Source of the DNA: Serpula lacrymans var. lacrymans S7.9
Taxonomy: Eukaryota > Basidiomycota > Agaricomycetes > Boletales > Serpulaceae
NCBI RefSeq assembly: GCF_000218685.1
Contig: NW_006763298.1
Coordinates: forward strand, 754,049 to 818,048
Direction of reading: 5' to 3'
Length of the DNA: 64,000 nucleotides
The position numbers and the translations under genes are program-made. Below are positions 12,223 through 23,963 of this stretch, in pieces; the first letter of the stretch is position 1; the number at the start of each line of letters is the position of its first letter. The notes under the pieces are model-generated. The model saw only the letters and a program-made list of their open reading frames with translations, did no database searches and was not told the origin of the DNA.

Positions 12223-13538
12223 CTGTGAAAATAGTTGACTTTTCTCATCAGTGTTTATGTCGAATAATGGGAGCAGGACGTTAAACTTCACCTTAAAAGG
12301 TATGAAAATATGGTTACGATGTGAGATGTTCACAGTGGACGGCTAAGAGATTTAGCAGGAGTTTTCAACCCCCAAGCTCATATAAAAGTTATTCAGTCGT
12401 TACTTCAATTTGAATACAGGGCATCAACGTGTTGTTCCTTTGCCAATTCGAGCGAGATACCAGAGCATACAACCCTTAACCCTCCCACACTTTTCCCATC
12501 CAACAAAACATGTTCCTCATTCCAGATAACACGAAGCTGCCCTATTTGTCTGCGCCCATATATCAGCTATCAAGGCGTCTGTGATAGGAAGGCACTAACT
12601 TGCGAAAGCCTATTGGTAAGTGTTATCCCATCACATATTTCTAGCGCCCCAAGCTGCTTCCTACATATCGATCAAGGGTCCACGAGGCCCAGTGCAATTC
12701 CAGCTGACTAGGAGTGCAGAGCGCTTTGAAAACAATAACCTATATAAAGCAAGATGAGCGTCTCTTATTGTTGTTTGGACAAATTGATATTCTCACCTGT
12801 CCTCAGGGGGGCAAGACCGGACTCGCGATTGATGCCTTTAAGCACCATTGTATGCAATCAGATAAGGGGAGTCAGCGCTAATATCAACAAGCGCCAGGAT
12901 GAAAGGAACGGCGGTGATTACGAGAGAGAGAAAAGTCTTTCAGAGGCATTTGATAGGGTTAAGATAAGAGAGGAAGTTTCATCTCTTCATGTCTGGGGGA
13001 TCTCCTGAACTCCATCAACTGCGCTTCATAGAAACACACACCAAGGGAAAGCTCACAAGAAACATCACATGAACTTCTCGTATTCCCATTCCGCAGTTTG
13101 TTCGCTGATCAGACAGAATGGGTAACCAACGTGTAGGGTGGTTCGTTCTTCCGGCTACATGGCGCTATCAGTCCTTAGTTCTGACTCGAAATGGTGGGAT
13201 ACATACCCCACGAGTTTGTCGTGTTGAGCTGTGGACAAGCCCAGAAGGATGTTAAGGGCCAACTGTGTTCCTTCATTACAATTTCCCTGCTTCCATCATG
13301 ACCACGGGATAGTCTTCCGACAATAAATATTCGGCATCAAGCGTCTTATATGTTACCCCTCCGCCCAGTCAAAAGTTACCAATCTGGACACCTCTAAAGT
13401 CATAAAACGCCTTTGAACCCATTCAAATATTTACGCACCTGTCGATATCGGTCAAGTTTATCGCATAGAATGATGTCTAGGATTTCGGTGAGCTATCGTG
13501 TCAAATAGATAGCAATAGTCGAGAGAACTCACCAGTAA
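12223..13538. other. Intergenic region between the two GTPase genes
   Basis: Two TATA-like sites (about 12376 and 12740) face the plus strand, but the open frame after the second (12754-13008) starts only a dozen bases behind the TATA and looks like chance. The region probably holds the promoters of the two flanking GTPase genes and an unidentified first exon of the plus-strand one, for example near the ATGs at 13470-13475. Confidence 0.4.
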
Positions 13539-14820
13539 CGTAAGAATTTAACTAACAGCTACATACGACCATCCAGCTCACAAAAAGAAGAGAGAGTAGT
13601 CAGTCAAGGAGAAATCGCTCGGGGAGGAAGCTCTTATGAGAGAGTCACTCAAGAAAGAGTCCCTCGTAAAGACGCTCAAGTGGTCCCCCAAAGAGACGCT
13701 CTACAAGGAGGAGCCGCCCACAAAGACGCAGCTCATGGAGCTCCTCACAGAGATGCGGCTCAAAAAGGAGTCATTTACAGAGATCCCAATCAAGGAGTTA
13801 GTCACAAGGATGTCACTCGTGGAGAGAGTACACCCGGTACAAGCACTCATACAACCCCCAACCGTGCTATCCATCCAGATAAACCATTTTCTGAAGGGGA
13901 ACATGGTTCAGGTGAGTGTAAAACTTGTCGTGAGATAAATACAACGAATCTCACTTTCTTTTAATAATGATACAGTAACCTCACCCTTTCCCCTCCAGCA
14001 TTCTCTACAAAGCTCTCCCGCCATCGCCAACGTGCTCATCTTCGGTGAATCGGGAACAGGAAAGAGCTCGATCTTGAACATGATCGCCGGATCGGACATC
14101 GCTGTCACATCTAACAGCGCACTGGGCTGTACCTTCGAGAGCGTTGGATACACTGTCAACATCAATGGCTCCCCATACAGGCTCTGGGACACTGCCGGGT
14201 TGAATGAAGGAGAACAGGGTAGCGTCCCTGCAGAACAAGCAATTAGAAATCTACAAGACCTCGTGCAGAACATGAAAGAAGGCGTGTCTCTACTTGTGTA
14301 TTGCGTTTCTGGAGGCCGTTTCAAAACCATCTTGAAGATCAACTATGACCTGTTCTATGCCATCATCTGCCAGGCAAAAGTTCCAATCGTGGTCGTGGTG
14401 ACTGGACTGGAAAATGAGGACCCTATGGAGTCGTGGTGGGTAGAGAACGGGGCTGAGTTCAACAGGCGACAGATGGAGTTTGCTGGTCACGCCTGTGTGA
14501 CTATAACTAGGGGAAGAGCGATGAGAGATGGAGGATACATATTCGACAAGGAATTCGAGGAATCCAAGATAGCCATGCGAGAACTGATTCAACGTTGTTG
14601 CTCCCCTACAGCATGGAAAGTCGACGGGCGACTCTGGTTGGGAGAGATAACCAATCAGCTGGCGACCTACAATGAAGTGAGGGAGAAAGGAACTGCTGTG
14701 TCTAGGACGAAGGAGTCACCTAATACCACTGCTGTATACGGTTTTTTGAAAACCGTCTTGAATGTGTTGGGATGGCTAACAGCACCAACACGAGCTGAAG
14801 AAAGCAGACAAACGCGTTAG
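13539..14820 (+). CDS. AIG1/GIMAP-like P-loop GTPase 2 with repeat-rich N-terminal exon
   Basis: The G domain is in 13976-14820: GESGTGKSS (G1), a Thr within GCTFESVGYTV (possible G2), DTAGL (G3), and VTGLENED in place of a normal G4. It joins in phase through a 64-base intron (13912-13975, GTGAGT...TACAG) to an exon ending at 13911. That exon is open back to about 13539 without any ATG, so a further 5' exon must carry the start. The exon encodes imperfect 11-12-residue hydrophilic repeats of the form (R/H)(K/R)D-A-x-x-G, ending in a Ser/Thr/Pro-rich linker. The C-terminus has a hydrophobic stretch (FLKTVLNVLGWLTAP) that may be amphipathic or membrane-associated. It is clearly a paralogue of the gene at 11.4-12.2 kb on the other strand. 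The domain call is firm; the start is not known. Confidence 0.75.
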
Positions 14821-15317
14821 TATACGCACTTGTATGGCAGGCCTGTAAAAAAAACTGGCTTAATTTAGCAATGTAGATAGATGCGCAGATGATGATAGGA
14901 AACATGCACGATTGCCTTGACGTAGTGCCACAGATTACGACGAGATGATCCAAGTAACAAAACTTTTTTTGCTACTGAGGAAACGGGGGCGTTTCATTCA
15001 GGAGCACCATATGGTCAACTATGCATAACATGTTTTTCTATTTTCTTGAGCCGTATAAACATAAGGAAAACTGGCGTCGAATGGCCTGGAGCTCTGAACC
15101 GAAAATTAAATCCATAAGAAAACTGACGAATACCTGTGTTTATCGTGTCACTTCTACATTTATTAACTTTAACTCTACAATGTCATGTCGCCTCATCATG
15201 GTTAGTCCCAATCTGTAGAAATTGTGCATGATTGAGTCAAAACTTGCTTAGTGATGAGATCTGACATACCTACCAGAATAAACGAGCTGCTAGACCACGC
15301 ATGTCAAGTATTCTTCC
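14821..15317. other. Intergenic between convergent genes, no gene seen
   Basis: This is the shared 3' side of the plus-strand GTPase and the minus-strand acyl-CoA oxidase-like gene. It is AT-rich with no convincing frame. Confidence 0.5.
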
Positions 15318-17158
15318 TCACAAACGAGCTGATATCAGTGGCTCCAATACATCCTCACGGTTCGCGTTCCCGTAGTACGTCGGTAGTAAGCCCACGTAGT
15401 CCTTCCAGTGCTTGTCTGTCACAATTGGCGCAGAGACATATGGCTCTATGTCTAACTGGGACAAATATTCTTCGATTTGCGGAAGAGCGCGATTAATCAC
15501 CGGATCTTCTCGTGCACACTGCTCAAGTGTAGGTCCATGGTTGATGCGCTGCACAACAGACTCAAACATATCGATGACGGGTTGCGGTAAACCAGCGTCA
15601 ATTGCGGCAGAATATGCCAACGCGTGTCCGATCGCTGCGATAGATGACTCTGCCAGAGGTAAGAGGAGTCTGTTGAATGAGTCGCTGCGGTGGTCGCCAA
15701 TATTGTCGTGCAAAACACGCTTGCACTCTTTAAAGTTCTGGAGGACGTTTTCCCACAAGATCGTGTTGGCATGACGAGGAGAAGGAATGGTATATCTGTC
15801 CAAAAGGAGCTCGGTGAATAGGCGTATGCAAAGCACAAGAACATCTCCTTCGGCGATGATGACTCCTCGACCATCAGCTTCCATACGGATCAAGCAATTG
15901 TGCTCGAAAGTCCTATCAAAATTTACGTGAGCATAAAGAGAAAAAATTTACATTGAACACAGACGGACCCTTGTGCACCACAACGTTCCGCAACTTCGCG
16001 AATGCAAAGCTGTGAAAGGCGGCTTGCACTCGTCTTCAAAATAACAGCCAGCCCATGTCTGACCCGATGATCAAGACTATCATTCATTAAATCCTTTATG
16101 CAGCGAGGAAACCAGTTATGGAGAACCATTGCACATGCAATGGCTTGGAGGACAGGGCGCTGTTGCGTGCGGAAGGTCAGGATAGAAACAGGCGCTGGGC
16201 CTTTCCCCATGATCATTCGATGTAGAGAATACTGGCCACCAATATATGCTGCGTGTCTAACTCCCTGTATGAGAGGAGCAGCCACAGCAGCCGTTCCTAA
16301 GGGTATTCGCCACATCTCATCCCACCATGCTTTCAATGGGTCTTCAGGTAGCCCAAGATCGGCTCCTAGTAAGGCACTATGAGGCAACCGAACATTATTG
16401 AAACTTGTAATAGAAAAATCGAGCGGAGATGACCCTGTGCGAGGTGGGAGTCTTGTGGAGGTAATTCCACTGCACATCTGTCGGGTATCGCATATGGGCA
16501 CGATAAAGGGCCGAACACCTCGATCAGAGCCAGAAACGATCAATCGCGCCATCACAACCGCCACCTTTCGAACACCATACAACGGGGTTGTCGCGGGCAT
16601 CCATCTATGAGATTGTGGTTAATGAATCTGTTCACGTGATACCAAAATAGAGTCGTATTACTTCGCTGCCTCCTCTCGAGGAGTATTGAGAATGAAATGA
16701 TGTTCAGTAAGTGTAGCAGTTGTTTCAATATTGAAAGCGTCTAGTCCGTGACCTCGCTCGCTCAGTAAATAAACGCCGACAATATCAAGTCGTAGGAGTT
16801 TTTCGATAAGAGACTTCAAATCATCCCTAGACTCTGCAAACTTTGCAATAGTACCGATCGTGAGTCCAACGTGAGCCGCCAAGATGGTGTAACATGCGAT
16901 GTCTGTTGCCATGATGGGATCGGCTTGCAGAGCCCAAAATTTAGGAGAACAATGCAAAACGTCCGAAGCTGTAAGATCTAAAATATATTGTCACATTGAC
17001 ATCAGCTAACTCTGCATATGCAACAAGGGGTAAGGGCACTAGCCATGCGTATTTAACAGTAGCTTAGCTCGTTTGTACGCAAGGACGACACGTTGGTCCC
17101 AGCTAAGGAGCTCAACGTTCATTTTGAACAGGGGATGATCACACAAGATACCAGCCAT
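15318..17158 (-). CDS. Acyl-CoA oxidase/dehydrogenase-like enzyme
   Basis: Four exons, in transcript order 17158-17044, 16977-16662, 16604-15969 and 15912-15318, give about 553 residues. Family blocks recognised in order are SPKFWALQADPI near the N-terminus, ERGHGLDAFNIETTATL followed by FILNTPREEAAKWMPATTP (the flavin- and substrate-binding middle region), ERCGAQGTFEHN and IAEGDVLVLCIRL. The last four junctions fit together only with the introns given, which supports the model. The enzyme would oxidise acyl-CoA to the 2-enoyl form with FAD, most likely in peroxisomal beta-oxidation. The last residues (SARL) resemble a C-terminal peroxisome signal (SKL type). Intron 1 needs a GC donor (CATG/GCTAGT) and intron 3 a weak GTCCGT donor. 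Otherwise the frame is intact. Confidence 0.85.
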
Positions 17159-17983
17159 AGGTGATCTTGGCTGAAGGACGCGGATATGTTGACATACATT
17201 GTTTTTTTTTGAATCGTGGCCTTAAATTGTGTGATTCGTGGCACAACATGGTGTGAATCAGCAAGATGTAAATTCGCACCGGAGATTGATGTGACATCGT
17301 GGCAGCAGTAAGAACCAGGTCAGATTTTGATGCGGAACATGTCAGCCAAGAAATGTGAGTTTGAGTTCTACGTTCGCAGATGCAGTGGCCATGGATAGAT
17401 CTGTCGATATGGAGTCCACCGTGCCATTGTCCTCAATCAGGGCACACATTCATAGAAGATAGCTTACCTCCAGAAGCACTAGAGTGATAAACGTGTAAAC
17501 GACATCGTAGGACATCATCGCATCATGATGGAAACACATGATCATGATACCCGGTTTATCACTGATAGTTATTTCAAGTCCACCCTCTGGATGCCAGATG
17601 CGCGGGATTTGACGTATAATATTTGATAGCTAGAGCGCCCATTACAGAGGTTAACCGCTCGATATTTAGGCTTTTGTTGAAGCAGCCTGATTTCCAAAGA
17701 GACCTTGCTAGTGAATGAGTAAAAAAATTGGGAGGGTGATACCTGCAAGCTGTTTCAGTCAAAACTGTATTTGGGATAAAAAGGATGTGTGACAACGAAA
17801 TTCGGCTCCAATCGAGACCAAAAAAGCAAAAAAATTATCCCAGCGGCGGTTTCCTTCGCGAACAAACTTAGGAGCCCTGACCAGCGCGTCTTTTCTTCAT
17901 GCAGATACCATGGCCATCACCAGGCGTTCCGCTCAAACGACCCAGAATCAACATAGTCTTGGTAACGAAACAAGTACAAAATC
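17159..17983. other. Intergenic: promoter side of the acyl-CoA oxidase gene and edge of the transposon island
   Basis: No gene is supported. The left boundary of the old retroelement E4 is not visible; its own LTR and the gag 5' half are missing here. Confidence 0.4.
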
Positions 17984-18367
17984 ATGTACTTAAAACAAGG
18001 TACTCTCACTGCGCAAGAATACTTTGTAAAATTCAAAGCAACCAGACAACGCGCAGGATACAATGTGAAAGGGAATGAACAATTCCTGATCACATTGATC
18101 AGAAACAATATCAATGCTCCATTGATTAAACAAATCATCTACTCGGGAAACATCCCAAAAACATACACAGAATGGAAAATGAGGATCATCACCAATGATC
18201 AATTATGGTGAGATCAAGCAGAGAACGAGCGGATGATGAAGGGTATGGCCAGCGGCAGCTCTGGTTCTGGAAACCGGGGACCCAATGGTTGGTACCGAGG
18301 AGAGGGCACTTCGGAGAAGAAGGCCGAGACAATGGAAGATAAGAAAGATGGGACTGGAACCACCTAT
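17984..18367 (+). pseudogene. E4 gag remnant, 5' part
   Basis: This encodes the retrotransposon gag-domain segment that aligns with E3 Gag from its ILRQGKNTAEKHF region (here YLKQGTLTAQEYF) to QVIYGGREPTNYEEWK (here QIIYSGNIPKTYTEWK). A TGA follows LW where E3 has Arg. A Gly/Ser-rich linker continues to the E1 insertion point at CCTAT (18363-18367). The N-terminal half of Gag is absent. Confidence 0.8.
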
Positions 18368-18996
18368 TGTCAGGCAACAAATACGAAGCTATATAACAAA
18401 GCTCAATGTCTGGTCAAGTCCTTCCTTGAAGGCGGTGAATCAGAGTATGAGAATGAAGAGTATCGGTAAGAGCGCAAATCCAAACTAATATTGAACTGGA
18501 GAACAATACATCAAGTATGTACTTCTCTATATAGTGAACGATGATGGTCAGACCGAGAAAGGGAAGTACTGAGAAAGTGGTCTGACCAGCTAGCTAACCA
18601 ATAAGAAAAAAAGGAAGAAAGTGGTCCGATCTATCGTCTTTACTAATCGTACGAGAAAGCGTATTGGTAAGGGATGTACGATTGGCTGTATCAGTAAGCC
18701 CATGAGAAGGCGCTGACTCACAACCTTCTTCGCTTATCAATATTCCTCCGAAGTATTCCCAGACATAGCACTGGATCGTGACTATGTCATCTGGATATCT
18801 TCTCGAGGGTCGACAACGAGTCTACCTCGTTGTAGGTACGATAGAACGTGAGTGTGAAGAGAGAATAAGAAGAAAAATGATAAAAGTAATAAGACACCTG
18901 CTGTAATCTCTAGTCCAAGGGCAAGAGGAGTGACGGGGATTGAGTCTGCTAACCACGACATGACGGGAATGCGATAAGAAAAATCGATTCCTCACA
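18368..18996 (-). repeat. E1 3' LTR
   Basis: A 629-bp repeat starting TGTCAGG and ending CTCACA (plus-strand reading), aligned base for base with 25988-26616 without a difference that I could see. The element's polypurine tract lies just inside it. Confidence 0.95.
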
Positions 18997-19008
18997 TTAG
19001 CTCCCCTT

Positions 19009-22000
19009 TTATGAGACTCGTGTCCTCATGAGTCCGGATGCGGCACTTTGGAACTTGTTACTAATCCAATCAAAGAGCATGGGAGGTTTGGAAGTGGCGG
19101 TGTAGTTTTCGTAAGGACGGAAGTGGAGAGAAGCGGTAATAATCCGAGGGGCGGCTGGATTTGTTATATGGAAGGCGGCGAGTAAGTCAGCGACATGCGT
19201 AAGATTGGTGTCGGGTTCCCAAGTTCGTTCGGAGACTGGATAACCATGCCAGTGAATGAGGTAGTCGAGTTTACTACCTTTCAGTTTGGTCGGTCTGGAA
19301 GCGATTATACTCTCTACTTCGTATTCCTCTATTCCTTCCACGATCTCGGGTGGTGGTCGCGAGGAAATTGGTTGATTGATGAATTCGGGAGCGTGGTATG
19401 GGGAGAGGATGGCTTCGTTGAACACGGGATGAATGGACTTCCAACTTTTAGGGATATCGAGTTGATAGGCGGAGGGTCCGACCTTTTGGGTGACTTTGAA
19501 AGGTCCAAAGCGTTTATCGTCTAATTTCTTCATTGGTCTATCCGTTGTGATGTTATGCCCTTCTAACCAGACTTTGTCGCCAGCTTGGTACTCCCGGGAG
19601 GGGGATTTCTTACGGTCGTAATACTTCTTCAGATTCTCGTTTGCTACAAGAAGGGAGGATTTCGTGATATCGTGGAGTTTTTTCATTTGTTCGCTAAATT
19701 CTGCTGCAGAAGCGGAGCGAGGGGATAACGTGGTGGTGATATTCGTTCTTGGGTGTAACCCATAGTTCAAAAAGAAGGGTGTTTGATTCGTTGCGGTATG
19801 GAGGTGGTTGTTGTATGTAAACTCAGCAATGGAGAGCCAGTCTGCCCAGTCATCTTGTCGATGATTTATAAAAACGCGGAGGTAGTGCTCTAGATCCTGG
19901 TTGATCCGTTCAGATTGTCCGTCTGTTTGAGGGTGATAGCCTGTAGAGAGGCCTGGTGTTATCCCCATTAGGTCGTAGAAGTCTTTTGTGAATCGAGACA
20001 TGAACTGAGGACCTCGATCGGAGACGATCTTTTCAGGAATTCCGTGGAGTCGTATTACATTATCTCGGAGTTGACGTGCATAACCGGCCGAGTCGAGAGT
20101 GACGAAGGTGGGGACGAAATGGGCCATTTTACTAAATCGGTCAACAAAGACCTGAACGGCGGTGTAGCCCTTGGATTCCGGTAATGCGCCGATGAGATCG
20201 GTGGTGATAACCTGCCAAGGCCGATCTGGTATCGGGTTCGGGTGTAGAGGGGCGTTAGTCTTTGTCCGATGTGCCTTGGTGCGTTGACAACTCTCGCATC
20301 CCCGTACATATCGTCTGATATCTGTACGAAGACTCGGCCACCAGAGCTCTCGGTTTACTCGTTCAAACATCGTTCTTTCTCCTGGGTGCCCGGCTAGGGC
20401 TTCGTCGTGATGATCTTTCAATATTCGCGCCCTTAGTTCGTGATTTCGGGGAACATATACTCGGTCAGCTAAAGGGATCGGGTAGGAACTCGTCGCGGAC
20501 TCTCTCTTGATCCAGACAATCCTATCCTTCATCTTCCAGGTATCCGGCTTCTCTTTCAAGTTCTTCCTTACTACGTCGTCTTGTTTCTGGAAGCTTTGAC
20601 GTATATCTGGTAGGTATCCTTCGTTGGTGTCAAGTAATTCGAAATGTACGTCTGGGAGAAGTATCTGATCTTCGTTATCGTTTGTGCCTTTAGGATGATC
20701 GATCCATCTGCTTAACAGGTCGGCTTTCGTATTCTGATTTCCTTTGACGTGTTCCATCTTAAAATTATAATCTGCAAGCTGGGATGACCATCGAGCTTGG
20801 CGTCAATTGTATTTCTGCGGTTGACGGAAGTAGAGGAGGTTTTGGTGATCTGTGAAGATGGTGAAGGGGTGTTTCGATCCTACAAGGTGATGTCGCCATT
20901 CATCTAACGCCGTCATGACTGCGAGCATTTCTTTGTCGTAAATTTCATAGTTCCGTTCTGCAGGGGTAAGGGCTTTCGAGAGGAACGCTATGGGTCTGAA
21001 TTTGTCGTTTTGTTTCTGGGATAGGACGGCTCCTACAGCGAAGTCAGAGGCGTCGGTTTCTAGTTTGAATGGGTCGTCGTCGTTTGGTATAGCAAGGGTG
21101 GGGGCAGTAGTAAGCGTTTTCTTCAACGTTTCAAAGGACGTCTCTTGTTCGTCTTTCCAGGTCCAGTCAACTTTTCCGGTGAGCACAGTGAGTGGTTTCG
21201 CAATTCGTCCGTAGTCTTTAACAAATCGTCGATAGAAATTGGAGAACCCTAAGAATGATTGGAGTTCCCTTTTGTTCTTTGGTGCGGGCCAGTCAGCGAC
21301 CGCTGCGACTTTTAACGGATCCATACGGATAGTGTCTTTGGAGATGATCATGCCTAAGTACTCGACTTCCTGTTTCTCGAATTCGCACTTCTCTGGTTTA
21401 AGATACAACTGATTTTGTTGCAGGATACGGAGGACTTTGGTGACTATTTGACGATGTTCTTCGAGTGTTTCCGTGAAGATCATAATATCGTCTAAATATA
21501 CAATAACTTTTCCTTCCGTGATCAGTTCTCTTAGGAGGTGGTCCATCATGGTCTGGAAGGTTGCTGGCGAGTTGGTAAGTCCGAAAAACATGACGAGGGG
21601 TTCGAACAGGCCGCGATTGGTCCTGAAAGCGGCCTTGTGTTCGTCTCCTTCTTGGATTCGGACGTTGTTGTATCCCCATCGTACGTCTAGTTTTGTGAAG
21701 TAATTGGCACCTTTGAGTTTATCGATAAGTTCGGATATGAGGGGGAGGGTGTAGCGATTCTTTATGGTGAGCTCATTCAGCTTGCGATAATCTTGGACAG
21801 GGCGTAGTGAGCCATCTTTCTTTTTGATAAAGAAGAATGGTGATGCGTAAGGTGATTTGGATACTCGAATCCGTCCACTTGTTAGATTTTCGTTAAGGAA
21901 TTCGTCTAGATGGTGTTGTTCGTCTCGGCTAAGAGGGTACGTTTTGCAGTCAAGACCATTAGCTTCGGGTATTAACTCGATTGCATGGTCCCAAGGACGT

Positions 22001-22842
22001 TTCAGGGGAAGTTTGTCGAATGATTCTTTGGTGAAAACGGGTTCGAATTCATGGTAGATTGGAGGAACGACATCTCGGAAAGTAAGCTTTGACTTTGCCT
22101 TTTCGGAGGATTCGGCGATTTGTTGACTTTTAGTGGCAAATGCGTTCAATTCTAGCTGTGTTATCTCCATAATTCGTGTTTCAAGATCGACGGCTAGAAC
22201 TTTATCCCCTTCTTCAGGATGATACTCCGGATCATCAGCAGGGAAGGTAATCTTGTTGGTCCGCCAATCAATTGTTGGATTCGTCAGTATCAACCAGTCG
22301 TATCCAAGCAGTATGCGTGGTGAAAGTAGAGATGCTACGATGACATCTATCAAATGTTCTTTCCCTTTCACATTGATGTGAAGAGTGACATAGTGTGTTA
22401 CTTTCTGGGATCGACCATCGGCTCCTGCAGCGTCAAGAGGGACGGGCAGAGGCGTAGTATTGAGGGTATACTTGTCAACCAGGCTTCGATCGATAACCGA
22501 GTTGGTGCAACCAGAGTCGATAAGGGTTGGGACGATGAATGTCTGTCTGTCGTCTATGGTAGTGACTTGAGAAATGACGTGGAGGCTTCGTTTTGACGTA
22601 GGGTTGTGCGACGAGGTGTAAGCATGGATGCGTTCTATAATGTTCTCTTCGTCGTGGTTCTTTAGCATCTGTATCGCCTGCAGGGTGATATGCTCGTAGT
22701 GATCTTTATGGGCCCAGTTTCGTAACAGAGCTCTTGCTCTTTCTGGTTTCTGGTCTTTGATTCGTCTGGCCAACCATTCCGGTGAATGTGGCTTTGCGTA
22801 GGTTTCGGTTACAGCACGTAGATGTTGATCAACTCGTTTCAT
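19009..22842 (-). CDS. E1 Pol polyprotein, interrupted by one in-frame TGA
   Basis: Read from ATG at 22842, about 1,277 codons: protease with the DSGCTNS active-site motif, reverse transcriptase with YLDD, RNase H (ETDASDFA, TDHQNL), an HHCC-type zinc motif (H..H, C..C in CESCQRTK), the integrase core with HPQTDGQSERINQ, and a C-terminal chromodomain (YEVESIIASRPTKL, HWHGYPVSERTWEP). A TGA at 20803-20805 falls after PQKYN, where E2, E3 and E4 have Arg; both sides are in the same frame. The pol frame stays open upstream of the ATG into the end of gag, offset by +2 (equal to -1). The TGA probably inactivates this copy unless it is read through. Confidence 0.92.
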
Positions 22843-22884
22843 TGCAGTCGTTGGTAATATACGAGGGTTAAATACAACACTTCG

Positions 22885-22913
22885 GGTCAGAGAGTCCGTG
22901 CTTACTCCTGACC
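22885..22913 (-). promoter_or_regulatory. Hairpin over the E1 gag stop codon
   Basis: A 29-nt near-palindrome with arms GGTCAG-GAGT and ACTCTCTGACC (one bulged base) encloses the gag TAA at 22904-22902. The identical 29 nt occur at the same place in E2, although the sequence around diverges. It may act in termination, reinitiation or frameshifting into pol. Confidence 0.6.
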
Positions 22914-23963
22914 TTTCTGAAAATCCTTCGGGGGTGCTTCAATTTCTTTTAATGACGATGTAGTGGGAGTGTCTTTGGTTTCCTCCGTTTCCATATATCG
23001 TATTGCCATCTTTTCATGTGGGCAATTTCTAGCAATGTGGCCTCGTTCGCCGCAGTTGTAACAAGTAACATTCGGGTTGGGCCGATGTTGTCTCTGCGTG
23101 TTGGAACTCCCAATCTCCATAGGTACACCTGATCCTCCAAACGTTCCTGCTGTGTTTGGATGGACTGCATTCTGGGGCGGTGGTCTATGAGATGGAGTAT
23201 AATTCGGTCGCTGTTGGATATACTGTGGTCTTCGCGTCTCTGTTCGCGGTACTGTCTGTCGATGCTGTGGCGGAGGGTAGTGTTGGTTCTGCTGATAGCG
23301 CGGTTGATATCGTTGGTACTGAATTGGCAGCCTCTGTTGAGGTGGTTTATCTCTCCTCCTTTCCAGATTAAGCTCTTCATTTCGCTGTTCCCATTTCCTT
23401 GCCGCTGCCTTCCACTCTAAGTACGTGGTGGGTAGGTTTTCCTGTTGCGAGATACGATCACGAAGGAATTGAGAGAGGTTGCGGCGAAGGATACTGTGAA
23501 TGAACGGATAACTTTCATCTGCGTCTGGTGGTAATCCCGCTTCCATGAGTTTGGATTCGAGTCCTCCAAAATATGCGTCTACCGTCATCTCTCGCTGTTC
23601 GTAATCGTGAAGGGCAATCTCTGCTTTCAATTTGAGATGGGGGTCCAAGAATTCGTTATCTAATTCCTTGATGAATTCTGAGATAGTTCCCCAATTTCGC
23701 GGTGCAAATAGGTCTCCTAGCACTGCGGTTTTGTTGTTGAAATTCGCCTTCCATGTGTGACAGGCGTCATTGGCTTTATCGGACGAGATCCGGGATAGTG
23801 CAAAGAGGATCTTGGAGGAGTTGGTCTGGAAACTTCTGGGATAGGCGAAAAAGTAGTTTGCTAACGCGTTCTTCCAGTCAACGTATGTTTCCTTTTTACC
23901 GATGAATTCGAATGGAGGAGTGGCAAGGACAGCTTTACTTCCTTGATTTGTTTCGTCGGCCAT
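22902..23963 (-). CDS. E1 Gag
   Basis: From the first AUG of the whole predicted mRNA (23963), 353 residues: a capsid-like gag domain (FEFIGKKETYVDWKNAL through LPTTYLEWKAAARKWEQR), a Gln/Pro/Arg-rich linker and one CCHC zinc knuckle (CYNCGERGHIARNC) for RNA packaging. The frame is open another 78 codons upstream, to a TAA at 24197-24195. That upstream part encodes YREPRP and TPDTPPPQSL, conserved in E2, so translation may start upstream at a non-AUG codon such as CTG at 24182-24180. Confidence 0.9.
   Translation of the reverse strand: MADETNQGSKAVLATPPFEFIGKKETYVDWKNALANYFFAYPRSFQTNSSKILFALSRISSDKANDACHTWKANFNNKTAVLGDLFAPRNWGTISEFIKELDNEFLDPHLKLKAEIALHDYEQREMTVDAYFGGLESKLMEAGLPPDADESYPFIHSILRRNLSQFLRDRISQQENLPTTYLEWKAAARKWEQRNEELNLERRRDKPPQQRLPIQYQRYQPRYQQNQHYPPPQHRQTVPRTETRRPQYIQQRPNYTPSHRPPPQNAVHPNTAGTFGGSGVPMEIGSSNTQRQHRPNPNVTCYNCGERGHIARNCPHEKMAIRYMETEETKDTPTTSSLKEIEAPPKDFQKGQE

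Noticed and set aside
12754..13008. 84-codon frame directly behind a TATA-like box
   Set aside because: The ATG lies about a dozen bases from the TATA, before any likely transcription start, and the protein has no recognisable features.
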